Origin: Halomonas campaniensis
GTDB lineage: Bacteria; Pseudomonadota; Gammaproteobacteria; Pseudomonadales; Halomonadaceae
Length of the DNA: 61,128 nucleotides
Assembly: GCF_002211105.1 (NCBI RefSeq)
Contig: NZ_JPUA01000028.1
Location: forward strand, 6,210 to 67,337
Direction of reading: 5' to 3'
Numbering within the stretch: position 1 is the stretch's first letter; each line of letters opens with the position of its first letter. Made by a program: the position numbers and the translations under genes. The notes below the pieces were generated by a model. That model did no database searches. It was not told where the DNA came from and was given only the letters and a program-made list of their open reading frames with translations. Positions 53,642 through 61,128 of the stretch are shown in pieces.

Positions 53642-54213
53642 GAATGTTAGCTGCTACCCACTACCCATCGATGAGTGAGGAAACATACTCAAGCATCATC
53701 GAATTGCTGTGCAGTCGCCTTTAAGGTGACAAAGAGGGCCACTTACTTCGCGATATGTCAGTAGTCACTGGTAATTTTCCATAAAGTAGCCAGCATTATC
53801 CTTTTGTCGTAAAAGTATTTTGTAGCGCGATGTGGTTGAGAACCCTAGCGGCCGCGGCAAATGGCTGTCGTATCGGGCTAACGGCTGAAGCGCTACGGCA
53901 CTTCTCATTTCGTTATTTAAGGCATCCATGCTCATTTAGTGATTAGCGGTGCAGCGTTAAGCTGTACTAATCTTTATTGTAGTAATTTGATTTTACTGAA
54001 TTTTAATCTGTCGGAATTTGAGGGGATTTATTTTTAGTTTGTTTTGCACGGTTTAATTTAAGCCGCAGCTACAAATGAGCGTTAAACAGCAATGTTAATG
54101 CTGGGTTGGCGATACCTTTACGGTATGGAAAGGCACTTAAACAATATTGGTTTCTAAAATCAGATGCTACCAAACTGCAGCCTAGTCAACGATTGCCAGA
54201 CGCTGGAGCCTGC
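53642..54213. other. intergenic region upstream of catB
   Basis: No gene seen. The right end holds a CatM/BenM-type operator at 54112-54126, described separately, and the catB promoter is expected near it. The left 450 bp show nothing I recognise. Confidence 0.55.
54112..54126. promoter_or_regulatory. CatM/BenM-type LysR operator upstream of catB
   Basis: ATAC-N7-GTAT (ATACC-TTTAC-GGTAT) is the consensus binding site of the Acinetobacter muconate-responsive regulators BenM and CatM. It lies 88 bp upstream of the catB start at 54214, a usual distance for LysR activation. A CatM/BenM-like LysR protein is encoded at 56831-57733. Confidence 0.65.
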
Positions 54214-55332
54214 ATGTCAACCGTCATCCAACATATTGAGACGCTATTGGTCGACCTACCGACCATCCGTCCTCACAAACTCTCCATGACCACTATGGCC
54301 TGCCAAACCATGGTGATTGTGCGCATGCGCCACTCCGACGGTATCGAAGGGCTCGGCGAAGGCACCACCATTGGCGGCTTGGCCTACGGCCCAGAAAGCC
54401 CGGAGAGCATTAAGCGCAATATTGATATTTACCTAGCCCCCCTGCTGGTCGGCCAGCCTTCCAACAATGTTCACCAGTTGCGCGCTCGGCTTCACCGCCA
54501 TGCACGCGGCAACATGATCGCCAAATCTGCCTTAGAAACGGCTCTGTTGGATGCTCAGGGCAAACGCTTGGGATTGAGCGTCGCCGAGCTGCTGGGCGGC
54601 GCACGCCAAGATCACTTGCCTGTGCTATGGACGCTAGCCAGCGGTGATACCGCCAAAGATATTGATGAGGCCATGCTGCGCTTAGAGCAGCGTCGGCACT
54701 GCGACTTTAAGTTAAAAATTGGTGCTAACCCTGTGGATCAGGACGTGCGCCATGTGGCGGCGATCAAGGAAGCGCTGGGTGATCGAGCCAGTGTGCGCGT
54801 TGATGTTAATCAGGCCTGGGATGAGTCGACCGCGGTGCGCGGTATTCAGGCACTGCAGGATGCTGGTATTGAGTTAATCGAGCAGCCCATCGCTGCCCGT
54901 GAACACGCCGGTCTAGTCCGTTTGGCTAACCGCTTCAATGTGCCAATGCTCGCTGACGAGGCGGTTCAGGATGCCCGCGACGGACTTGATCTCGTCTGCG
55001 GCGGCTTCAATGGTGCCTTTGCCCTGAAGATCGCCAAATCCGGCGGTATTTACGGGGTACTTGAGCTGGCTCACGTCGCCCAAGCGGCTGGCATTGGCTT
55101 ATATGGCGGCACCCTGCTGGAAGGCACCATTGGCACGGCTGCCTCTCTACACGCCTGGGCGACGTTGCCGGAAATGGCCTGGGGTACGGAAATGTTCGGC
55201 CCACTGCTGCTGAAAGACGACATCGTCGTTGAGCCCCTCAACTACACCGAGTTTGGAGTGGAATTGCCGCAAGGGCCGGGGCTGGGTGTCACCTTGGATG
55301 AAGGTAAATTGACTCACTACTCGCGTAAATAA
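54214..55332 (+). CDS. catB: muconate cycloisomerase
   Basis: A 372-aa enolase-superfamily enzyme converting cis,cis-muconate to muconolactone. Family features are KLKIG with the catalytic lysine, VRVDVNQAWDES with the first metal ligand, ELIEQPIA, and LADEAV, which together give the Asp-Glu-Asp metal site. The start at 54214 has CTGGAG just upstream and matches family length; an in-frame ATG at 54106 would overlap the operator. catC and catA follow. Confidence 0.94.
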   Translation: MSTVIQHIETLLVDLPTIRPHKLSMTTMACQTMVIVRMRHSDGIEGLGEGTTIGGLAYGPESPESIKRNIDIYLAPLLVGQPSNNVHQLRARLHRHARGNMIAKSALETALLDAQGKRLGLSVAELLGGARQDHLPVLWTLASGDTAKDIDEAMLRLEQRRHCDFKLKIGANPVDQDVRHVAAIKEALGDRASVRVDVNQAWDESTAVRGIQALQDAGIELIEQPIAAREHAGLVRLANRFNVPMLADEAVQDARDGLDLVCGGFNGAFALKIAKSGGIYGVLELAHVAQAAGIGLYGGTLLEGTIGTAASLHAWATLPEMAWGTEMFGPLLLKDDIVVEPLNYTEFGVELPQGPGLGVTLDEGKLTHYSRK

Positions 55333-55390
55333 ACGCCACGGTAAATAGAACCATCGTTTGCGTTCGCCCGCGATGCAAGAGGAGAGACGT

Positions 55391-55681
55391 ATGCTGTTTC
55401 AAGTAGAGATGACCGTTAAGTTGCCGCCCGACATGCCCGCCGAGCAGGCAGCCAAGATCAAGGCAACGGAAAAGGCGTATTCCCAAGACCTGCAGCGCCA
55501 GGGCAAATGGCGCCACTTGTGGCGGGTAGCGGGTAGCTACTCGAACGTTAGTATTTTCGACGTGGAGGACAATGCTGAGCTGCAAGAGCTGGTCAGCAAT
55601 CTGCCGCTCTTCCCTTATATGGAGATCAGCGTCAAACCGCTGTGTCGTCACCCCTCTTCGGTGCGCGACGACGACAGCTAA
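55391..55681 (+). CDS. catC: muconolactone delta-isomerase
   Basis: A 96-aa protein of the usual MIase length, starting MLFQVEMTVKLPPDMPAEQAAKIKATEKAYSQDLQ and containing the conserved GKWRHLWRVAGSYSNVSIFDVED stretch. It isomerises muconolactone to 3-oxoadipate enol-lactone, the point at which the catechol branch meets the protocatechuate branch (PcaL lactonase domain). GAGGAGA precedes the start; upstream in-frame codons are unlikely. Confidence 0.95.
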   Translation: MLFQVEMTVKLPPDMPAEQAAKIKATEKAYSQDLQRQGKWRHLWRVAGSYSNVSIFDVEDNAELQELVSNLPLFPYMEISVKPLCRHPSSVRDDDS

Positions 55682-55747
55682 TTATTTACTTAACACGCCA
55701 GTTCATATTGATAAAACAACATCCTATAACAAACAGAGGGTTTCACC

Positions 55748-56722
55748 ATGGCCGTAAAAATATTCGACACGCCCGAAGTTCAAGACTTCATCAAAACCGT
55801 TGCTGGCTTTGACAAAGCCGGTGGCAATGACCGCGCCAAGCAAATCGTCCATCGACTGGTCAGCGACCTATTCAAGCTGATCGACGACTTCGATGTCACT
55901 GAAGAAGAGTACTGGGCGGGCGTTAACCTGCTCAATGCCCTGGGTAGCCAAACCCAGTTCGGGCTGCTCTCGCCAGGACTAGGATTTGACCACTTTCTCG
56001 ATATGCGCCAGGACGCGATCGATGCCGAAGCCAAGCGTACCGGCGGCACACCGCGCACCATCGAAGGCCCGCTCTACGTGGCGGGTGCCCCGGAAGCAGA
56101 AGGCTTTGCCCGTCTGGACGACGGCCAGGACAACGACGGCGAGACCATGTGGCTGACCGGCCAAGTGCGCGACGTGAACGGCACGCCGATTGCTGGTGCC
56201 AAGGTCGAGATCTGGCATGCCAACTCCAAGGGCGGCTACTCCTTCTTTGACTCCTCTCAATCGGAGTACAACCTGCGCCGCACGATCTATGCGGACAGCG
56301 ATGGTCGTTACACCGCGCGCAGCATTATCCCCTCCGGCTACGGCGTGCCCGAAGGCGCTCCGACCGATGTAGTGCTCAAGTCGCTGGGCCGTCATGGCCA
56401 GCGTCCGGCGCATATCCACTACTTCGTCTCCGCACCCGGTCACCAGCATCTGACCACCCAAATTAATCTGGCCGGCGATCCTTACACCTTTGATGACTTC
56501 GCCTTTGCCACCCGTGAAGAGCTGGTCGTCCCCGCCGAACGGATCAATGATCCGGCCGAGATTGCCAAGCGTGATCTGGATGGCCCGTTCTCCCACGTGG
56601 TGTTCGATGTGGAGCTGGCCCAAACCGAAGCTCCCGAGCTGCAGGTACGCCACGCCCGTCCACGGGCCAAAGAGGACGAACAGGATCTCGCTAGTCAGTT
56701 GGCGGGTACCGCTAAGGTTTAA
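55748..56722 (+). CDS. catA: catechol 1,2-dioxygenase
   Basis: A 324-aa intradiol dioxygenase opening catechol to cis,cis-muconate. The N-terminal helical dimer domain (1-105) precedes the catalytic domain. Iron ligands are Tyr164 (GGYSFFD), Tyr198 (SGYGVPEG), His222 and His224 (RPAHIH), close to the Acinetobacter enzyme numbering. It is the product-pulling enzyme for catechol released by the iac cluster. The acidic, charged C-terminal tail of about 35 residues is longer than in some relatives. Confidence 0.95.
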   Translation: MAVKIFDTPEVQDFIKTVAGFDKAGGNDRAKQIVHRLVSDLFKLIDDFDVTEEEYWAGVNLLNALGSQTQFGLLSPGLGFDHFLDMRQDAIDAEAKRTGGTPRTIEGPLYVAGAPEAEGFARLDDGQDNDGETMWLTGQVRDVNGTPIAGAKVEIWHANSKGGYSFFDSSQSEYNLRRTIYADSDGRYTARSIIPSGYGVPEGAPTDVVLKSLGRHGQRPAHIHYFVSAPGHQHLTTQINLAGDPYTFDDFAFATREELVVPAERINDPAEIAKRDLDGPFSHVVFDVELAQTEAPELQVRHARPRAKEDEQDLASQLAGTAKV

Positions 56723-56830
56723 TAGTCTCGTTAAGTACCTTTAAATGCTTGAAGGGCTTTACAGACGGGCTGTGTTCGGTAGAGATAATGACAAACGCCA
56801 AAGAAGCCATACCCCATTGAATATCTTAGG

Positions 56831-57733
56831 TTATGGGTAGCGGCCCATGAAGCGATCATCAACAAGCTTGTGTAAAATGGTGGTCGCTTCATTCATGAGA
56901 GGTGATGATTTTTCACCTCGGCGACGGCTGCAGACAACAGGTGAGGTAATTGTCTTGTCCGCCAATGCTACATAAGAAATACCATCTCGTTGTACACGTT
57001 TTACTTCCTCAGGTACCAGCGTAATACCGATGCCAGAGGCGACGAGGCTAAGTGCTGTCTGGACTTCGTTCGCTTCCTGTATGACCTCAACCTTTAAGCC
57101 TTGACGGCGGAAAATACCCAGTACCATATCTGCCAAGCTAGGGCGTGGTTTAGCTGGGAAAAGAATGAGTGGATAGCGTGCCAATTCTTCGCTTGTAGGC
57201 GTAGTGCCCTCTAGGGGGTGCCCGCTAGGAAGGGCTGCAATAAATGGCTCATTGAAGAGTATCTCTTGCTCTACGTCCGGATCATCAATGCGAAGACGTC
57301 CAAATCCCATGTCAATACGACCCGCTTTAAGCGCCTGCACTTGCTGTATGGTCGTAAGCTCTGTCAATGATATTTCTACATTCTCAATTTGACGCAAGTC
57401 GCGAACCAGCATTGGAATCTGCCCATAAAAGATAGAGGGGACAAAGCCAATGCCAAATAGCGTTCGCTTGCTTCGTGCCATGTGGCGTGTTGTATCAATG
57501 GTGACGTCGACTTTCTCTAAAATTTCTAAAGCACGCTGCTGAAAAAATATACCCGATGATGTTAAGCGAAGGCCTCGTGAGCTTCTCTCAAACAGTTCAG
57601 CCCCTACCTCTTGTTCTAATTGTTTGATTTGGCGCGAAAGTGGTGGCTGTGACATATGCAAGCGCTTAGCGGCACAGGTCAGGTTAAGCTCTTCAGCGAC
57701 AACGCAAAAGTACCTCAGGTGGCGTAATTCCAT
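56831..57733 (-). CDS. catM: LysR-family muconate-responsive regulator, CatM/BenM-like
   Basis: A 300-aa LysR protein, very similar in pattern to CatM and BenM: MELRHLRYFCVVAEELNLTCAAKRLHMSQPPLSRQIKQLEQEVGAELFERSSRG at the start and DMGFGRLRIDDP in the effector domain. These proteins activate cat and ben genes in response to cis,cis-muconate. Unlike the usual divergent layout, the gene is convergent with catA, not beside the catB promoter. The symbol is by similarity; catR is an alternative name. Confidence 0.85.
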   Translation of the reverse strand: MELRHLRYFCVVAEELNLTCAAKRLHMSQPPLSRQIKQLEQEVGAELFERSSRGLRLTSSGIFFQQRALEILEKVDVTIDTTRHMARSKRTLFGIGFVPSIFYGQIPMLVRDLRQIENVEISLTELTTIQQVQALKAGRIDMGFGRLRIDDPDVEQEILFNEPFIAALPSGHPLEGTTPTSEELARYPLILFPAKPRPSLADMVLGIFRRQGLKVEVIQEANEVQTALSLVASGIGITLVPEEVKRVQRDGISYVALADKTITSPVVCSRRRGEKSSPLMNEATTILHKLVDDRFMGRYP

Positions 57734-58152
57734 AAGAACTCCAAAATATGAGTAAATTCTTAACTAATGGTGGCATTTACCTTCTGTGGCTTCCAATCAG
57801 GCTGCATTGCTCAAGCAACAGGGCAATCTGCTCAGTTAGCTAGGTGAGGCGCTATAACGCTACCAGTATTTATGCGCTTGAAAAGCTAAATGCGTCTAAG
57901 GTTTTTAGTAATGCAAGATAGTAACAAGAGGGATAGAGCAGCCGTGTACGCCTATTCGCTGAGCTTTCAGCAACGAATCGTCTTGTGGCCAGTTGCTGAC
58001 ACATAGTTGCACGAGGAAGAGGCTTCAACGCTTTATAATGTCTAGTATCGAGCCGAAAGGAAATCACTTGCCGCCAAATACATCATCGCCCATGCTTTTC
58101 ATTGGCTAATGAAACTCTAATTGGTAGCTAAAAAACGTTAGGACGTTTGAAA
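57734..58152. other. intergenic region between catM-like gene and mscL
   Basis: No gene or repeat stands out. Promoters for the leftward LysR gene and the rightward mscL are expected. This gap separates the catabolic island from core genes. Confidence 0.5.
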
Positions 58153-58680
58153 ATGGCAAAATTCTTCCAGGAATTCCGTGAGTTTGCGGTAAAAGGCAAC
58201 GTCGTCGATATGGCGGTGGGGATCATTATCGGTGGGGCGTTTACGCTGATTGTGCAGAGCCTGGTGGCGGATGTGATGAATCCACTGATTGGCTTGCTGG
58301 TGGGCGGTGTGGATTTTTCCAACCTGTTTGTGGTGTTACGCCAAGGGGCGGTGGGCGGCCCTTATGCGACGCTGGCGGATGCCCAGGCCGCAGGGGCGGT
58401 AACGCTAAACCTCGGGCTTTTTATCAATGCGGTGGTCAGCTTTACGATTGTCGCCTTCGTGGTCTTCTTATTGGTACGCACCATTAACCGATTAAAGCGC
58501 GAGGAGGCGGTGGCGCCTGCGAGTCCTACGGAGCAGCCGTGCCCTTACTGCTTAATGGTAGTGCCGATCAAAGCCACTCGCTGTGGTCACTGCACGGCAA
58601 TGCTGGAACAGCCAGCGGAGGTTGATGCACCGGTTGAAGCTACCTCTGCGCCACCGCAAATGCCACCTGCCAAACCTTGA
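58153..58680 (+). CDS. mscL: large-conductance mechanosensitive channel with a C-terminal zinc ribbon
   Basis: A 175-aa MscL. The N-terminal [31 protein letters not shown] includes the amphipathic helix and pore-lining first membrane segment; the second is [27 protein letters not shown]. The channel releases solutes on osmotic downshock. The cytoplasmic tail is longer than in Escherichia coli MscL (136 aa) and contains CPYC-N12-CGHC, a likely zinc ribbon, then a Pro/Ala-rich end. The start at 58153 is the ATG; a TTG at 58147 is possible. Confidence 0.95.
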   Translation: MAKFFQEFREFAVKGNVVDMAVGIIIGGAFTLIVQSLVADVMNPLIGLLVGGVDFSNLFVVLRQGAVGGPYATLADAQAAGAVTLNLGLFINAVVSFTIVAFVVFLLVRTINRLKREEAVAPASPTEQPCPYCLMVVPIKATRCGHCTAMLEQPAEVDAPVEATSAPPQMPPAKP

Positions 58681-58688
58681 GCCACTAA

Positions 58689-58719
58689 AAAGGGCGCCAC
58701 TGCTGAAGTGGCGCCCTTT
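58689..58719. terminator. bidirectional intrinsic terminator between mscL and hemY
   Basis: AAAGGGCGCCACT and AGTGGCGCCCTTT form a perfect 13-bp stem around a 5-nt loop. A run of five T follows on the minus strand, so it is strongest for the leftward hemXY operon, but it also serves mscL. Confidence 0.85.
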
Positions 58720-58739
58720 CACATTATACCAGCAGCAAC

Positions 58740-60017
58740 CTAGGCGCTTTTCTTAATGGTTTTACTCTCTTTTTGCTTACTGTCAGGCTTTTTGCTGTCG
58801 TTGGCATCGCTGGGTTGCGGTAGCGACGGCAGTGATTTAGCCAGCATTTCGACACTGTGACGGTAGTAGAGCTGACTCTTATTATGCTCGCCCAGGCTGG
58901 CATAGAGGCGCGCAAGCTCCGCACACACTTCGCCATTGGGGCGCTGACGCTGGCTGGCTTCAAAATACTCTAGTGCCTTTTGCCACTGGCCGATGCGCAG
59001 CGAGAGACGGCCGCAAGCGAGCAGCAGCTCTGGGTCGTTGGGGCGCTCCTGCAGCCATTTTTCGGCTTTAACGAGTTGGCGAGCAGCGTTCACGTTCAGC
59101 AGGCCGTAGCGTTTCACCAAACGCGCGTCCCAGTGGTGATCAAGCGAATGGTTGAGCAAGCGTTCGGCAATCGGCTCTTCGTTGGCTTGAATCAGCGCTT
59201 CGCTGTAAAGCACGATCAGCTCGGTATTGCCGCGCAGGTAGTCCGGCATATCCGCCCACAAGCCGCGCACCCGCTCAATATTGGTGGGGTTTTGGGCTTC
59301 AAACACGATAAGTTCGCGATAGGCTTTAAACTCCAACTGCTCACGCTCTTGCTGAGTAATCAGCTTCTGCGCCGCCAGGCGTGGAATCAAACGCCGTAAG
59401 CCTTCCCAGTCGTTGACGCTTAAATGCACTTGCTTGAGTAGCTTGAGCACCTGCGGATGGTTGGAGAGCTGCTTATCCAGTCGATTAAGAATCGCCAGCG
59501 CTTCTTCCGGCTGTTGGCGCTCAATCATCATTTGCGCCTGCATCAGGCCAACGGCGGTATCGGCACCGTCGGTGGTGAGCTGCGCCTGATTCAGGTGCTC
59601 CTGGGATTTCACGTGGTGGCCCTGGTAATGGGCCGCCAGCGCGGCAGATAGGTAGTTGACCAGCGGTGTGCTGGAATCATCGGCGGCGTTAACCAGGGTT
59701 TTTTCGGCTTTTTTCCAGCGCCCTTCGGTAAGCGCTACCAGGCCACGCACGGTGCGCTGCATGGCCCGGCGGTTACGGGCACGACTGTTCCAACTGCGAA
59801 AACGCCCCATGGGCCGAATAATGCCGCTGAGCAGGCGCAGTACGAAGTGTAGGACGATAAAGGCGGCAAACAGCAGCACCAGTCCAAACCAGAAGGAGGT
59901 TTGGATGGAGGAGTCACCCACGCGGATCAGCCAATAGCCGGGCACCGACATCATCAGGTGCCCAAACAGCGCCCCGACGGCGAGGCCTGCGACAATGAGG
60001 AGAACAAGCTTTCTCAT
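58740..60017 (-). CDS. hemY: HemY-like TPR membrane protein
   Basis: A 425-aa inner-membrane protein. Two N-terminal membrane segments (about residues 4-24 and 40-65) precede a long region of TPR-like helical pairs, including WQKALEYFEASQRQRPNGEVCAELARLYASLGE. HemY is co-encoded with HemX in many gammaproteobacteria, downstream of hemCD, and is linked to late porphyrin metabolism, but its exact role is unclear. The start overlaps the hemX stop as ATGA. The C-terminal tail is Lys/Ser-rich. Confidence 0.92.
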   Translation of the reverse strand: MRKLVLLIVAGLAVGALFGHLMMSVPGYWLIRVGDSSIQTSFWFGLVLLFAAFIVLHFVLRLLSGIIRPMGRFRSWNSRARNRRAMQRTVRGLVALTEGRWKKAEKTLVNAADDSSTPLVNYLSAALAAHYQGHHVKSQEHLNQAQLTTDGADTAVGLMQAQMMIERQQPEEALAILNRLDKQLSNHPQVLKLLKQVHLSVNDWEGLRRLIPRLAAQKLITQQEREQLEFKAYRELIVFEAQNPTNIERVRGLWADMPDYLRGNTELIVLYSEALIQANEEPIAERLLNHSLDHHWDARLVKRYGLLNVNAARQLVKAEKWLQERPNDPELLLACGRLSLRIGQWQKALEYFEASQRQRPNGEVCAELARLYASLGEHNKSQLYYRHSVEMLAKSLPSLPQPSDANDSKKPDSKQKESKTIKKSA

Positions 60018-61128
60018 GAATCACCTCCGCTTTGGCCACGCGTCTCATAGCGGTTGTCGATAAAACGAGCAAGTGCCTGCTGTGAACCGCTGATATCGGG
60101 CAGCTCGGGTTTTACCTCGGCTTGCTTAAGTTCTTCAAGGCGGGCAATAACGCTTTGTGTCTCTTCGCGAGTGGTGTCGTAGTAGTCGTTCAAAAGCTGT
60201 AGGGCTTTGTCGATGCTGGCGTCATAAAGCTCTTTCTCTTCGTTGAGCAGGGCCAGTTGGGTCTGTTCGAGCACTAAACGCAGGCTTTGACGCAGGTAAG
60301 ACTCTTGCTCTGGCGTAATCAACGCTTCCAGGGCTTCATCGTGATGGCGAACTACCACCAGGTCTTTAAGCTCTTCACCAAAGCGCGCCAGCTGGCGCTG
60401 GAAAGTGCCGGTCGGCGGCTCTTCGATGCTGGAGGTTACCGCTTGCTCCTCAATTTCTTGAGAGAGTCGCAGAGAGGAGATACGTTCCTGCTGGGCATTG
60501 AGCGCTAGGTAGAGGCCGGTACGGTCAACCTGGGGCACGGCGTCCAGCGCGGCTAGCTCATTGGCAATGGCTTCGCGTACGGGCGTCAATGCTGGGTTAT
60601 CAGCATCAACTAGGCGCGCATCGGCGGTACGCAGCAGTGCGGCCGCGCCATCAACATCGCCTTCCAGTTGTAGGCGCTGATTGGCCAGACGTAGCAGGTA
60701 GGCGGCTTCGGCATGCAGCCACTCGCGCTCGTCGGTATCCTGCTCCTGAGAGAGCTGATCCAGCACTTGGCCTAGGGTCTCATCAACATCGCTGCGGTAG
60801 CTGTCAAATTCATCACGCAGGTCGCCCAGAGTGCTCTGCAACGCTTCATCGCGCTCGGCTTCGCCGCTGTCCAGGCGTGATTCCAGGTCGCTAACCGCTT
60901 GTTGTGAGGCGCTCCCTTCAGCCTGTTGGGCTACTTCGTCGAGGCGCTGCTGCTGGCTCTCCAGTCGTTGCCAGCCTTGCCAGGCGATGAACGCCAAGGC
61001 AATCGCCAGAATAATCACCAAGGCAATCGCGAGGCCACCACTTTTACCACCACCGCTTTTGCTGCCACCGTTCTGGACGCTGCCGCTGCCGCTGCCGCTG
61101 CCGCTGCCGCTGCCGCTGCCGCTGCCGC
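60014..61128 (-). CDS. hemX: HemX-like membrane protein, 5' part cut by the window edge
   Basis: The frame is open to the window edge, giving about 371 residues. The visible N-terminal part is a Gly-Ser dipeptide repeat and a Gly/Lys/Ser linker. A single membrane segment (GLAIALVIILAIALAFIAWQGW) follows, then a long coiled-coil (residues rich in Glu, Gln and Leu) and the HemX domain. HemX is a bitopic membrane protein encoded with hemCD-hemY in gammaproteobacteria; the methyltransferase name sometimes given to it is not supported by the sequence. The true start lies outside the window. Confidence 0.9.
   Translation of the reverse strand, partial: GSGSGSGSGSGSGSGSVQNGGSKSGGGKSGGLAIALVIILAIALAFIAWQGWQRLESQQQRLDEVAQQAEGSASQQAVSDLESRLDSGEAERDEALQSTLGDLRDEFDSYRSDVDETLGQVLDQLSQEQDTDEREWLHAEAAYLLRLANQRLQLEGDVDGAAALLRTADARLVDADNPALTPVREAIANELAALDAVPQVDRTGLYLALNAQQERISSLRLSQEIEEQAVTSSIEEPPTGTFQRQLARFGEELKDLVVVRHHDEALEALITPEQESYLRQSLRLVLEQTQLALLNEEKELYDASIDKALQLLNDYYDTTREETQSVIARLEELKQAEVKPELPDISGSQQALARFIDNRYETRGQSGGDS
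61079..61128. repeat. 6-bp microsatellite encoding Gly-Ser repeats in hemX
   Basis: GCTGCC is repeated eight times plus two bases up to the window edge. On the coding strand it reads as alternating Gly and Ser codons. The number of copies continuing beyond the window is unknown. Confidence 0.9.

Noticed and set aside
54106..54213. N-terminal extension of catB to 54106
   Set aside because: It would run over the CatM-type operator and adds 36 atypical residues.

Overview
The window reads as a gammaproteobacterial chromosome segment, most likely from a Halomonas-like member of the Halomonadaceae. This is inferred from the moderately GC-rich coding style, the abundance of TRAP transporters, AraC-type control of pobA, and the mscL and hemX-hemY genes at the right end. 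It contains no RNA gene, CRISPR array or intact insertion sequence that I can recognise. About 57 kb is a near-continuous island for aromatic and arylamine catabolism. The last 3 kb (mscL, hemY, hemX) looks like ordinary core genome.

Layout. (1) 1-6093: beta-ketoadipate genes, namely pcaI (3' part), pcaJ, pcaF, a pcaD-pcaC fusion, the LysR regulator pcaQ, and pcaHG. Two sites matching the published PcaQ motif are present. (2) 6417-11782: a DctP-DctQ-DctM TRAP transporter, a LuxR-type regulator, and a secreted serine hydrolase on the other strand. (3) 12196-17722: pobR and pobA, divergent, then a second TRAP transporter. (4) 17816-28913: an indole-3-acetate (iac-type) degradation cluster in the order iacH-A-B-C-D-E-F, a third TRAP transporter, a 4-OT-like tautomerase, iacG as a flavin reductase fused to a MarR-like domain, and iacI. 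(5) 29006-30987: maleylacetate reductase and an intradiol dioxygenase of the hydroxyquinol type. (6) 31269-45625: an arylamine-oxidation region with a DadA-like FAD oxidase, a Rid protein, an ornithine-cyclodeaminase-like protein, a FeaR-type regulator, an outer-membrane barrel, a decayed second FeaR, a chemoreceptor, another AraC regulator, a FeaB-like aldehyde dehydrogenase and an APC permease. (7) 45837-53641: an opine-dehydrogenase-like protein, a 3-hydroxyacyl-CoA-dehydrogenase-like protein, an orphan TRAP binding protein, AraC and MarR regulators, an SLC13-type transporter and a BKACE enzyme. (8) 54214-57733: catB, catC, catA and a CatM/BenM-type LysR regulator, with a CatM-type operator before catB.

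How it fits together. Region 6 could turn arylethylamines (tyramine, tryptamine, possibly serotonin) into aryl acetic acids. Region 4 would turn indole-3-acetate into catechol, which regions 8 and 1 degrade through 3-oxoadipate. 4-Hydroxybenzoate enters through pobA and pcaHG. The hydroxyquinol branch in region 5 also delivers 3-oxoadipate and would suit a ring-hydroxylated indoleacetate such as 5-hydroxyindole-3-acetate. Enzyme families are read from sequence; the linked route and the hydroxyindole branch are inference. Region 7 looks like a separate route for a beta-hydroxy acid of unknown structure.
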